From: a virus
Reading direction: 5' to 3' (one strand)
IMG/VR virus record: IMGVR_UViG_3300022665_000336
Span: 1 to 25,851 of that record
DNA: 25,851 bases
The notes beneath the pieces were generated by a model. The model had not been told where the DNA came from. It made no database searches and saw only the letters and a list, made by a program, of their open reading frames with translations. Position numbers and translations under genes: made by a program. Positions 16,401 through 22,847 of this stretch are shown piece by piece (positions within the stretch are counted from its first letter, which is position 1; the number at the start of each line of letters is the position of its first letter).

Positions 16401-18347
16401 AGTCAAACCGAATTTTGGCGCGCAAACATAACCGGCGCCGGCACGGCAGACCATGTTCCAGGTGGAGGGCAAGCGGGATCAGTTGCTATCGATTTATTAC
16501 AGGATGGAACGACTGCTCGAACAGAACTTCAACACAAAAAACGAGTTTCCTTCAAAGGCAACAACGGCACGTTCCTTTTTCAGATTAAATACCGAACTGA
16601 GGGATCGATTGACGCTCTGGACCATGACAATTTTGCTGTAACCATCGAGGTCAGCGAATTGGAATTTGGCGGAACGATTACTGGATTTGTACAAAGTCCG
16701 TTGGTCACGTTGCTGAGGTCCGCGACATTTGTGACTTACGAGACTGTTTGGTCATTTGCCACATCGAGCAATATAAATTGGGTCAGCTTCGCTATTGGCC
16801 TTCGCGATAATCAAGGGACAGCCGACAAACTTCGAATAGATTCGATACAGGTACAGTCCATTGGGACTGAGTTCGGCACAGTCAGTGCATCATCACAAAC
16901 AAAACCTGGTTTAGTACCGCTCGCTTTATCAGGCGATCAAGGAAAATTCCTACAAGGCGATGGCACCTGGGGAACTCCAACCGGAAGCGGCGTGGATTCC
17001 TTCGAAGGCAGAACCGGAGTCGTTACCGCAATTCAAGCCGATTACGATTCGTTTTTCTTAACCCCGGCTGAAGGCGATGCCGCTTATTCATTACTTGGGC
17101 ACGCGCACACTCTCGCAGATATAACCGATTCTGGCGCGTTGGCCGCGTTGAGCACGGTTGGAACCGTAGAGATTGATAACGATGCAGTAACTTTTGCGAA
17201 GATGGCGAACATTGCCACCGCGCGGATTATCGGTAGAGTAACTGCGGCGACCGGCGATCCCGAAGCGTTAACTGGAACTCAGGCCACAACTCTACTCGAT
17301 GTATTTACCGATGCCTTAAAGGGCTTGGCCCCGTCGTCTGGCGGAGGAACCGCGAACTTTCTGCGAGCCGATGGGGCATGGGTGGCACCACCAACCGGGG
17401 ACCGGCTTGTGGTCGGCGGTAACGACGCACTTGTCGCAATCGCACAGGGAAGCCTAGAGGCGCGTGGCAGCATCTTGGGGTCGAGTCCACCCGTTGATAC
17501 AGACAATGGCACGAACACCCTTGGGTTCACCAACAGCGACGACACAGTGATCTGGGGTAGCCTCGACTTCGGTAGTGGCGCGTTCGGCGGATTGACGAAT
17601 AGTGTTCGAGGTCAGAACGTAAGGTGGCGTGCGACCAAAGTGGCTGGCGGGCTGGCCTCCGTGTTTTTCGCGGATCCTGATGCTGGTGCTTTGCTTGCGT
17701 ACAACGGCGGCCAACGAATTATTACGCTAGACAAAGGCATACGTGTATCTCGCGCCGCAACAGGTGCCAGCATCTACATAGAAGAGGGCACTGCTGCCGC
17801 TGCCGATGTTACTGGTGATGGTCAATTTTGGGTTCGTACCGATGGTACACCGATGTTTACTGGTGACGATGGCGTTGATATCGATTTGTCGGCAACTGGT
17901 GGTACTGGAGGTGTCTTAAAATTAAAAACGGCAGATGAAAGCGTAACAAATAGCACTGTCTTCCAAGACGATAACGATTTCAACTCATGGGATCTCGCTG
18001 CTGACCAGTGGTATTCAATACAAGGATACATGGAGGTCACTTCAGGCATCACCGAAGATTTCAAGGCTAAATGGGTATTCGCAAACGCGCCCCAAGACGG
18101 GACCTGGAGCATAGTAGGCAGCAGTAGTGGCTCAGCGTTTCAGGGCGATACTGCTATCAGCCCCACGGCTGAGATTTTGATACTTCATGCGAATGTCAAT
18201 CCTATTGGCTACAGTGTGCAGGGAGCATTTAAGACGAACCTCACTACCGGAGGTACACTAAAACTACAGTGGGCGCAGCGAATTTCTGGCGGCACCGCCA
18301 CTACCGTGAGCGCGGGCAGCCACATCACTATCACACCGATACCGTAA
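13431..18347 (+). CDS. Large tail tip / central fibre protein, probable host-recognition protein
   Basis: 1638 residues, the largest gene. The start is GTG 13431 with AGG about ten bases upstream. The N-terminal 500 residues (DGSITYITSHDG, TMSFSLIDEASAF, TVTFHLGFEG, REIQRETKTR-like segment, GFRGLAGTRFTEGLL) look like a tail hub domain. A glycine-rich beta stretch lies near 695-755 (GGGGAAGARVVQ, GGSPGGTGGAGF). A fibronectin type III-like domain is at about 866-960 (PTALAAVSVLEGVQLTWVNP). A jelly-roll-like part follows near 970-1150. Residues 1165-1320 carry two fibre repeats (FLQGDGTWGTP and FLRADGAWVAPP) with AHTLADITDSG. The last 150 residues are a beta-rich head that probably contacts the receptor. 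No chaperone or peptidase domain is evident. Host range is probably set here. Confidence 0.85.
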   Translation: MRIDTNIFDSTNAELSKEPRYIVGIDFDGSITYITSHDGIPNVPGTPIENALTNISATTQTLNPDKANATVGTMSFSLIDEASAFTDLVRTKLDSNIGLKGRTVTFHLGFEGIDFTEFVLFQTQVIRSAQTKGGFYQILCADIQRETKTRIFELALTFLTTSISDTATTIPVLDLSGFEGNNHGTSYSDAPSANVIYIQIDQTKEIIRCPVSGISGNDFTGVTRGALSTKAKAVDVDVTLPSSRRPQVKEYVYLELPAVKLAYAILTGDIEGTADVLPSGWHAAVATSFVRLTDFTDIGTDLWDPADDTAGLVVRFEGLDAQDAKRFLETEIYLLLGCFSPVYADGQLGLKRMVPSLVDSPYVVELNDQNVTGHSTLTHDMESVLNNIRIDWNWNGTRFIRSTIFTDSTSITRHGIAPQKRIGFRGLAGTRFTEGLLGQMITSLRDMYTGPPLGLDVRGFMSLNQLEIGDPVRVNLTGIRDFSNTPANLQRTMVIHGMTVNMMQGVRLKLFGSSERLTETSPTADTSVLPAAFYPDIGTALSSIPGLMTGDVTNAGTFTLTGSSDMNAAASIFYHDGPLTISSTTTIIIENNVQLRVNGFLTINGTIDGIQNGHPGGTDTAVLEANWNGSPANAGVQGFIGNSFSNSGITLQPDHSKSVFRNAPYFTPSLYDAFPNIVTQVDATGNGSISGIPTDMRGGGGAAGARVVQRVGDIFRIKALGGSPGGTGGAGFCIISKGGDFGASGAINLSGGDGTENDTAYVFDGLNFFAGTAGAGVPGALLWLLDGSAVTFPDLLGKYTAITGEVQVDFPTAMPFFLDDPNRPGPNIEATPQADRRISLFDQSGTNFRIQFLAADDSAIDDQGVIVPAPTALAAVSVLEGVQLTWVNPPEGQFATIEIWASDDNDIANAVQIADTTGEQFIDYMDYRAKRTRFYWIRSRDVDGNVSLYEPDSTTTTATTEPLRERKNWLLDPEFDIGDPDPNWLGNGNGSQTEFWRANITGAGTADHVPGGGQAGSVAIDLLQDGTTARTELQHKKRVSFKGNNGTFLFQIKYRTEGSIDALDHDNFAVTIEVSELEFGGTITGFVQSPLVTLLRSATFVTYETVWSFATSSNINWVSFAIGLRDNQGTADKLRIDSIQVQSIGTEFGTVSASSQTKPGLVPLALSGDQGKFLQGDGTWGTPTGSGVDSFEGRTGVVTAIQADYDSFFLTPAEGDAAYSLLGHAHTLADITDSGALAALSTVGTVEIDNDAVTFAKMANIATARIIGRVTAATGDPEALTGTQATTLLDVFTDALKGLAPSSGGGTANFLRADGAWVAPPTGDRLVVGGNDALVAIAQGSLEARGSILGSSPPVDTDNGTNTLGFTNSDDTVIWGSLDFGSGAFGGLTNSVRGQNVRWRATKVAGGLASVFFADPDAGALLAYNGGQRIITLDKGIRVSRAATGASIYIEEGTAAAADVTGDGQFWVRTDGTPMFTGDDGVDIDLSATGGTGGVLKLKTADESVTNSTVFQDDNDFNSWDLAADQWYSIQGYMEVTSGITEDFKAKWVFANAPQDGTWSIVGSSSGSAFQGDTAISPTAEILILHANVNPIGYSVQGAFKTNLTTGGTLKLQWAQRISGGTATTVSAGSHITITPIP

Positions 18348-18367
18348 ATTTTTTTGAAGGTGACGAC

Positions 18368-18541
18368 ATGCGAACTGTAATAGATCTGATCGATGCTCTA
18401 ATCCAGATGGGAGTGATACTACCCGTTCAGCGAACGGAATTGCTTGCGCGGCTACGTGCAAATGGCGACGATGATTTCGAAGGAGTTGCTACTGTAGATG
18501 TAGATCCTCTAACGCGAGGACTCGATAAACCCTCGCCGTGA
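18368..18541 (+). CDS. Small hypothetical protein after the tail fibre
   Basis: 57 residues, not recognised. The N-terminal half is a predicted amphipathic helix (VIDLIDALIQMGVILPVQRT), the C-terminal half acidic and proline-containing (DDDFEGVATVDVDP). I chose ATG 18368 because GAAGGTGA lies about nine bases upstream; the longer frame from 18269 would overlap the fibre gene. Short helical genes at this place are sometimes small tail or lysis accessory proteins, but nothing in the sequence proves it. Confidence 0.5.
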   Translation: MRTVIDLIDALIQMGVILPVQRTELLARLRANGDDDFEGVATVDVDPLTRGLDKPSP

Positions 18542-18559
18542 CGTGAGAAAATGTAGAGT

Positions 18560-18590
18560 CGATTATGACACAGAGAATGTGACATAATCG
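18560..18590 (+). promoter_or_regulatory. Inverted repeat before the lysis cassette
   Basis: CGATTATG (18560-18567) and CATAATCG (18583-18590) are perfect complements, followed inside by an A/A mismatch and CAC/GTG, with a 7-base loop. No T-run follows, so it is not a standard terminator. It could be an operator palindrome or an RNA hairpin that controls the membrane-protein gene starting 20 bases downstream. Confidence 0.5.
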
Positions 18591-18610
18591 GAAAGTGAGA
18601 GGGATTGCGA

Positions 18611-18979
18611 ATGACGAGGATTGCTGGCAGGGAAATCACAAAAAATACGATGGTCGGCATGAGCGTCGGCACGTTTGCTACTGTCATTGCAATTGTGTGG
18701 ACCGCTGCCGGAATAGGACGACCGTTATTCGCCTCTGATTTGCAGCGTATCGAAGAAAAAATCGACGCGTATCAGACCAACACTGCTGTTCAGATTTTGA
18801 GTATCAGAAAAGCAGCGTTGAACTCGGAGTTGCGCGAAGCGAAGCGTGACCTTCGAAAAGATCCGGACGACAACGACGCCCTGGAAGACGTGGAGGAAAT
18901 CGAAGCGGATATCAGAGAAATTGAAGCATCGATCCTTTGCCATAGAACTGAGGGTTGCGTTGTTGGCACTCTGATATGA
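18611..18979 (+). CDS. Membrane protein with one N-terminal segment, possible holin
   Basis: 122 residues. A single hydrophobic segment (about 14-36, MVGMSVGTFATVIAIVWTAA) is followed by a long charged coiled coil (DLQRIEEKIDAYQ and on to EIEADIREIEA). A holin or holin-associated protein is plausible because it is directly upstream of the endolysin gene and overlaps it. Most holins have more membrane segments, though class III ones have one; a spanin-like or antiholin role is also possible. ATG 18611 has a ribosome binding site (GAGAGGGA, 18597-18604); a TTG two codons earlier is the only alternative. Confidence 0.5.
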   Translation: MTRIAGREITKNTMVGMSVGTFATVIAIVWTAAGIGRPLFASDLQRIEEKIDAYQTNTAVQILSIRKAALNSELREAKRDLRKDPDDNDALEDVEEIEADIREIEASILCHRTEGCVVGTLI

Positions 18980-19425
18980 ACATCACCGCTTTCGATATTG
19001 CACAGAGGTTTGTCGGCCAGACCGAGATTGCCGGGGAAATGTCCAACCCACATATCCTTGCAATGTTGAAACTGGATAGTAATTGGCCTGAAGATGATGA
19101 AGTAGCTTGGTGTTCTGCATTTGTGAACTACCCAACATGGCTATTGCGATTGCCAAGATCGAAAAGCCTGCTTGCTCGATCCTGGTTGAATGTCGGAAAG
19201 GAAATCGGCCTACCAAACGCCAAGCCTGGATTTGATATTGTGATTCTCAAAAGGGGAGCAGGTGAGCAACCCGGCGTAGAAAATACCACTGCCCCTGGTC
19301 ATGTCGGCTTTTACGCAGGACAGGCAGGTAATTTTGTGCAACTACTTGGTGGCAATCAGTCCGACTCTGTTAAAGTATCGAGCTATGCTATCTCGCGCAT
19401 TTTGAGTATACGAAGGCTGATTTGA
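18976..19425 (+). CDS. Endolysin-like protein, CHAP/NlpC-P60 type (TIGR02594-like)
   Basis: 149 residues. A single catalytic domain of the papain-like NlpC/P60-CHAP group: the cysteine is C46 in AWCSAFVN, the histidine H109 in PGHVGFYAG, and the polar third residue lies in LLGGNQSD (about 124-130). The layout (GEMSNPHILAMLK, PDD-EVAWCSAFVN, KPGFDIVIL, GHVGFYAG, LLGGNQSDSV) is that of the family known as TIGR02594. Such proteins cut peptide bonds in peptidoglycan and act as phage lysins. No signal peptide is seen, so export would need the holin. ATG 18976 overlaps the previous stop (ATATGA). A lysis role is supported by the spanin genes downstream. Confidence 0.8.
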   Translation: MNITAFDIAQRFVGQTEIAGEMSNPHILAMLKLDSNWPEDDEVAWCSAFVNYPTWLLRLPRSKSLLARSWLNVGKEIGLPNAKPGFDIVILKRGAGEQPGVENTTAPGHVGFYAGQAGNFVQLLGGNQSDSVKVSSYAISRILSIRRLI

Positions 19426-19446
19426 TTTTTTGACTGAGGAACTAAC

Positions 19447-19854
19447 ATGGCCGATCTAGTTGTTGTCGCTGCGAATGTGAAACCGGGCGCAGACGTAGTT
19501 ACCCGACGCGGAATTGCTGGCGAAGCAATTACCGCTGGCGATTCTCTTTTCGAGGCTGCCGATGGCGAATTAGAACTTGCCGAAAAAGATCTGGCCGCGG
19601 CCGATGCTGCTTGTGTCGGCGTCGCATTGAATGATGCAGCGGTCTTACAACCTGTCGAGTACGGAGTGACCGGCACAATCGACATGGGCGCAATTCTTGC
19701 GATAGGACAAACGTATATTGTCGGCGCCGGTCCCGGATCACTTGCGCCAGAAGCCGATGCTGCGGTCGGAAACTTCACTACGATTGTCGGTATTGCGACG
19801 AGCATCAACATTCTGAAGTTGGGAATCGTGCAGAGTGGGGTCGCTCACGCGTAA
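19447..19854 (+). CDS. DUF2190-like protein, possibly a capsid decoration protein
   Basis: 135 residues, small and beta-rich, with alanine/glycine patterns GIAGEAITAGDSLFEA, CVGVALNDAAVLQPVEYG and MGAILAIGQTYIVGAGPG. This pattern resembles the DUF2190 group, of which several members are capsid cement proteins. The gene lies inside the lysis cassette between endolysin and spanins, not beside the capsid gene, which is unusual. A good ribosome binding site (GAGGAAC) precedes ATG 19447, suggesting strong expression, as expected of a structural protein. The stop overlaps the start of the spanin gene. Family similarity is from memory of the motif only. Confidence 0.5.
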   Translation: MADLVVVAANVKPGADVVTRRGIAGEAITAGDSLFEAADGELELAEKDLAAADAACVGVALNDAAVLQPVEYGVTGTIDMGAILAIGQTYIVGAGPGSLAPEADAAVGNFTTIVGIATSINILKLGIVQSGVAHA

Positions 19855-20333
19855 TGGGCTGGCTCGTAAAATTTGTGCTTGGCAAGGTGTCAGGGCCAGT
19901 TCTGTTTTATTTGCTGCTTGCCTTGCTCGCTGCCAACCTAACCACTGGGGCTCTCCTCAAAAAAGCGTGGAATGATAATGCTCGCGCATCAGTGGAGTGC
20001 GAGAATCAGGCGCTACGTGACGCAAACAATCGCAATCTTGCTGTGTCAACCGAATTGCAGCGCATCCAGAAGGAATTGCGCCATAACACAGAAACCCTTT
20101 TACTTGCTGCTGCCCAGGCGGACGCTGAAAGTCGAGAGCGATTGATTGAGAAGGAAATCGAACACCAAGAAGCAATAGAACGGTTGGAGTTTGCGAAAAA
20201 TGAAATTACCGACGAAGAATTTTCGTGTGCCAGTGAGCCTGTTCCTTTGCCTTTTCTTGATGGGATGCGCAGCGCGGCCACCACCTATAACGACAACAGA
20301 AATAATCCGCGTTCCGGAGTTCCACCCGATTGA
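19854..20333 (+). CDS. Inner-membrane spanin (Rz-like)
   Basis: 159 residues. One N-terminal membrane segment (about 11-31, GPVLFYLLLALLAANL) is followed by a long periplasmic coiled coil (about 45-125) and a proline-containing C-terminus. That is the i-spanin layout, which with the o-spanin spans the periplasm and fuses the two membranes at the end of lysis. The o-spanin gene begins inside its 3' part in another frame and goes beyond its end, which is the classic Rz/Rz1 arrangement and only makes sense in a Gram-negative host. The start ATG 19854 overlaps the preceding stop. Confidence 0.85.
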   Translation: MGWLVKFVLGKVSGPVLFYLLLALLAANLTTGALLKKAWNDNARASVECENQALRDANNRNLAVSTELQRIQKELRHNTETLLLAAAQADAESRERLIEKEIEHQEAIERLEFAKNEITDEEFSCASEPVPLPFLDGMRSAATTYNDNRNNPRSGVPPD

Positions 20334-20496
20334 AATACCTGCGCACCGATTGCCACCTTGCGATTCGGTGCGCGTTCCAGCGTCAGATTTAGAATGGCAA
20401 GACCTCCCCGCTGAGTACCAACATTCAGTGCAAAAATTAGAGTCGTGTAACGACCGAATCACAGCATTTTGGACGTGGTATTCGTCACAAAAATGA
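20200..20496 (+). CDS. Outer-membrane spanin lipoprotein (Rz1-like)
   Basis: 98 residues in the frame overlapping the 3' end of the i-spanin gene. A short basic start (KLPTKNFR) and hydrophobic core end in a lipobox, LFLMGC, with the lipidated cysteine at residue 23, followed by a proline-rich stretch (ARPPPI, PEFHPIEIPAHRLPP). These are the marks of an o-spanin anchored in the outer membrane. It is longer than lambda Rz1 (60 residues) and contains two further cysteines. I chose ATG 20200; an in-frame TTG three codons upstream is possible. Confidence 0.85.
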   Translation: MKLPTKNFRVPVSLFLCLFLMGCAARPPPITTTEIIRVPEFHPIEIPAHRLPPCDSVRVPASDLEWQDLPAEYQHSVQKLESCNDRITAFWTWYSSQK

Positions 20497-20564
20497 AATT
20501 TTTTTTAGGCCCTCTGTAGGTCAATAGGACCAATGGCTCTGTGACGCCTGGGTGACCCCTTTGC

Positions 20565-20592
20565 TTGTATATCCGTATGAGCGGAGTAGAAT
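20565..20592 (+). promoter_or_regulatory. Possible sigma-70-type promoter
   Basis: TTGTAT (20565-20570) and TAGAAT (20587-20592) are 16 bases apart and could be a -35/-10 pair. They lie in the only longer gap (140 bases) between the lysis genes and the next gene cluster, so a new transcription unit is expected here. The -35 box matches poorly. The left part of the gap (20499-20506) carries eight T's without a strong stem, otherwise I see nothing certain in it. Confidence 0.35.
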
Positions 20593-20636
20593 TTGAACTG
20601 GCCCTATGGCCTTCAAATCAACACGGAGTAAAGAGC

Positions 20637-20849
20637 ATGAATACGGCAATCAAATCAACCAATCACGCAGTAACCGATAACAACGTCATTGTCGCCAAAG
20701 GCAGCAAAAAGCTGATGCTTCGTAAGCGAGCAGATCTTGCTGCGGAAAATGCAACGCCGGATGGCTTCGAACAGAGGCAGGAAAATGGTCGTCGGCGCTT
20801 TGATGTTTGGCTTTCAATTACAGGACAGATCGGAGACACGCTTTCATAA
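20637..20849 (+). CDS. Small hypothetical protein, first gene of the unit
   Basis: 70 residues, not recognised, rich in K/R/A/N (KGSKKLMLRKRADLAAEN in the middle) and hydrophobic only at the end (FDVWLSITGQIG). I chose ATG 20637 because GGAG at 20625-20628 gives a good ribosome binding site; the longer frame from 20565 would run through the proposed promoter. The leader CAACACGGAGTAAA is identical to that of the next gene. The gene is followed by an intrinsic terminator. Basic composition suggests nucleic-acid contact but this is a guess. Confidence 0.6.
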   Translation: MNTAIKSTNHAVTDNNVIVAKGSKKLMLRKRADLAAENATPDGFEQRQENGRRRFDVWLSITGQIGDTLS

Positions 20850-20860
20850 GTGGCTCTCTC

Positions 20861-20886
20861 AAGCCGATTCAGCGAGTCGGCTTTTT
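20861..20886 (+). terminator. Intrinsic terminator
   Basis: AAGCCGATTC (20861-20870) pairs with GAGTCGGCTT (20874-20883), ten pairs with one T-G wobble and a 3-base loop, running directly into TTTTT (20882-20886). It lies 11 bases after the previous stop. Partial read-through would let the next gene be made at a lower level. Confidence 0.85.
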
Positions 20887-20918
20887 GGGAATCATCCTGA
20901 CAACACGGAGTAAATGAA

Positions 20919-21122
20919 ATGCTTAATCCGAAATATCCAAACATCACAGTTCAACTCACTGGCGAAGATGGCAATGCGTTTGCCATTATGGCCAGGGTGT
21001 CGAAAGCGTTGCGCAGGGCCGATGTTCCTGCCGAGGAAATCAAAAAGTACACTGACGAATCAATTGCTAGTGATTTCGATAACGTACTTGTGACCGCTAT
21101 GTCGTGGGTTGATGTTCAATAA
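20919..21122 (+). CDS. Small conserved phage protein, function unknown
   Basis: 67 residues. The sequence NPKYPNITVQLTGEDGNAFA, then MARVSKALRRADVPAEEI and a VDVQ end is a pattern I have seen repeatedly in phage and actinobacterial genomes, always without an assigned function. The compact alpha/beta outline suggests a small globular regulator or inhibitor. A ribosome binding site CACGGAG lies nine bases upstream of ATG 20919, in the same 14-base leader (CAACACGGAGTAAA) as the gene before the terminator. Confidence 0.7.
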   Translation: MLNPKYPNITVQLTGEDGNAFAIMARVSKALRRADVPAEEIKKYTDESIASDFDNVLVTAMSWVDVQ

Positions 21123-21136
21123 CAGGAGTAAACACC

Positions 21137-21349
21137 ATGGGTAAAGCTGAACAAAAAATCGGGCGAGCAATAGAGACTTGCGATTTGATAAAAGAATTGC
21201 GGACCGCAAAGGATGGAGTGAAATTGATTCGGCTGCACGTCTTTGACACGATCAATGTGCCTTTTCCTATCGTTCGTCGGATGCACGATTGCTTGATCGA
21301 TGCCGAGAAATCAATCGACGCCGCCGCAATCACCTTGACAAAGAGTTGA
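21137..21349 (+). CDS. Small hypothetical protein
   Basis: 70 residues, mostly helical, not recognised (EQKIGRAIETCDLIKELRT, then VFDTINVPFPIVRRMHDC). ATG 21137 follows a strong ribosome binding site (AACAGGAGTAAACACC), the same GGAGTAA style as its neighbours. Its stop codon lies inside the left arm of a hairpin at 21346-21387. It belongs to the cluster of small early genes before the DUF932 gene. Confidence 0.6.
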   Translation: MGKAEQKIGRAIETCDLIKELRTAKDGVKLIRLHVFDTINVPFPIVRRMHDCLIDAEKSIDAAAITLTKS

Positions 21350-21387
21350 TACCTTGAGCGTCGTGACAGGGCGCTCCCTGGTATCAA
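21346..21387 (+). promoter_or_regulatory. Hairpin in the leader of the DUF932 gene
   Basis: TTGATACC (21346-21353) pairs perfectly with GGTATCAA (21380-21387); inside, GAGCG (21356-21360) pairs with CGCTC (21372-21376). Only TTCC follows, so it is not a classical terminator. It may be an attenuator or an RNA-stability element 30 bases before the DUF932 start. Confidence 0.5.
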
Positions 21388-21416
21388 TTCCGATACCTAT
21401 ACAGGAGTAAGAAAAA

Positions 21417-22604
21417 ATGAAAACAGGAATGACAATCGAAGAGCTGCTTACGGAAGTGCAGCGACAGTCACACGCTAAAAAGGATTACGTCGCATCGACC
21501 GAGAACGATGTTCGAATGGTGCCGATGCCCGATTATCCGAGTGGCGTGGCTGTTGTTTTGCAGAAGGGGCAGGATTCGGAGGTTGAGCGTGGGCTTTCGC
21601 AAAATATTGCAGAGTACCTAACGACCCCGGTGGAGCCGCTGGAGCGGTTGGAAGTTACCGAACATGCACATCGTCAGATTGCTGGTCGGTTGCAGATACC
21701 ATGGAAGTTTTATGCACGGATGCTTGATGACCACACCGACATAGTGTTGGATGCGGTCAACAAGTTATTCGAGCGCGAGCCGGGAACTCGCCTGCTGCGA
21801 ACGATGGACAATAAGCTGAGAGCATTCTTGTCGGACCGGTACAAAAGGATCGACAACGATCAGGTGCTTGCAGCGGCGTTGCCAGCGATCGTGAAGGGCG
21901 ACCTCGAAACAGTCCTGCTGAGTTCACAAGTTACCGACAGAAATCTGTATGTCAAAGTGCTTTTGAATGGTGACGAAATGACGCAGGAAATCGGCAGGAC
22001 GCGGGACGGCGGGCCGGATATCGTGCAACCTGGATTCATTCTGAAAAATTCAGAGATTGGATCAGGGTCCGTGCAAATATCTGCCTTCTTTTACCGCAGT
22101 TTTTGCTACAACGGCTGTGTGTTCGGCAAGACCGACGCCTTTCAATACAGGCGCACCCACCTGGGTGGCACACTTATCGAGGGAGCGGACTTCGAAATCC
22201 TATCGGACAAGAGCAAAAAACTCGAAGACGAAACGATTTTGAGTCAGGTCACTGACGTTATGCACGCGATTGCTACACCGGAGTTTGTAAACCAGATGGG
22301 AGCCAAACTGCGATCACTGAAAGAGGGTTCAGTGATTAAAAATCCGGTTCCGGCAATCGAATTACTTGCGACGGATACTGGTCTGACTCAACCGGAGTCG
22401 AATCAGGTGCTACAAAACCTGATAGAAGATCGCGATTACTCAAGGTGGGGAGTGGTCAACGCGGTCACCAAAGTCGCCAACAGCGAAATAGTCAATTACG
22501 ACAGGGCATCGGACCTTGAAGTGATCGGCTCCAAGCTGATCGACATCAACCAAGCCAACTGGAACAGAATGGTCGAGGCCGTTCCCGTTGCAGTAGCGGC
22601 GTAA
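21417..22604 (+). CDS. DUF932 family phage/plasmid protein
   Basis: 395 residues. The middle part has the DUF932 pattern: RQIAGRLQIPWKFYARML, LLRTMDNKLRAFLSDRYKR, the LLSSQVTDRNLYVKVL strand, GFILKNSEIGSGSVQISAFF and YRSFCYNGCVFG. DUF932 genes are common near recT and other recombination genes in phages and plasmids, and their biochemical role is not established. A ribosome binding site, ACAGGAGTAAG, precedes ATG 21417. The gene ends in an intrinsic terminator, so it closes this transcription unit. No membrane segments. The DUF932 call is from motif order only but is fairly sure. Confidence 0.85.
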   Translation: MKTGMTIEELLTEVQRQSHAKKDYVASTENDVRMVPMPDYPSGVAVVLQKGQDSEVERGLSQNIAEYLTTPVEPLERLEVTEHAHRQIAGRLQIPWKFYARMLDDHTDIVLDAVNKLFEREPGTRLLRTMDNKLRAFLSDRYKRIDNDQVLAAALPAIVKGDLETVLLSSQVTDRNLYVKVLLNGDEMTQEIGRTRDGGPDIVQPGFILKNSEIGSGSVQISAFFYRSFCYNGCVFGKTDAFQYRRTHLGGTLIEGADFEILSDKSKKLEDETILSQVTDVMHAIATPEFVNQMGAKLRSLKEGSVIKNPVPAIELLATDTGLTQPESNQVLQNLIEDRDYSRWGVVNAVTKVANSEIVNYDRASDLEVIGSKLIDINQANWNRMVEAVPVAVAA

Positions 22605-22611
22605 CCGAGGG

Positions 22612-22644
22612 TCCGGAGTCGGGGAAACTCGGCTCCGGATTTTT
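22612..22644 (+). terminator. Intrinsic terminator with GAAA loop
   Basis: TCCGGAGTCGGG (22612-22623) pairs with CTCGGCTCCGGA (22628-22639), twelve pairs including two wobble pairs, closed by the loop GAAA, then TTTTT (22640-22644). It separates the DUF932 gene from the csrA-like gene, whose start is 12 bases further on. Confidence 0.85.
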
Positions 22645-22655
22645 CACAGGAAAAC

Positions 22656-22847
22656 ATGCTAAATCTCACCCGCTATCCAGGACAAAAAATAATCGTGACT
22701 CACAAACCAACCGGCGAAGTTTTGACCATCGAGGTCGGCGCCGTTTCGCGGGATACGCAAGTCCGATTAAAACTCACTGCTGGTCCGACCTTCTTGATTG
22801 ATCGGGAGGAAATTCACCTAGAGAAATTGAGGGAACTCGAAACATGA
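22656..22847 (+). CDS. csrA: CsrA-family RNA-binding translational regulator
   Basis: 63 residues, the size of bacterial CsrA. It starts MLNLTRYPGQKIIV, close to the CsrA start with L4 and R6 kept, continues with VRLKLTAG, and has IDREEIHLEKL, matching the VHREEI RNA-binding segment with the key arginine (R50). CsrA dimers bind GGA motifs in mRNA leaders and repress or stabilise messages; in a phage it could regulate phage genes or interfere with the host Csr/Rsm system. An insertion of a few residues occurs around 15-20 (THKPTG). AGGAAA precedes ATG 22656. It overlaps recT by four bases, so it is cotranslated with it. The symbol refers to the family; orthology to host csrA is not claimed. 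Confidence 0.85.
   Translation: MLNLTRYPGQKIIVTHKPTGEVLTIEVGAVSRDTQVRLKLTAGPTFLIDREEIHLEKLRELET

Noticed and set aside
20491-20506. Terminator after the o-spanin gene
   Set aside because: Eight T's are present but only a weak 4-bp stem (GACG/CGTC) precedes them, so I did not list it as a terminator.
20519-20557. GGTCA...TGACC inverted repeat in the 140-base gap
   Set aside because: Only 5 bp with a 29-base loop, within chance expectation.
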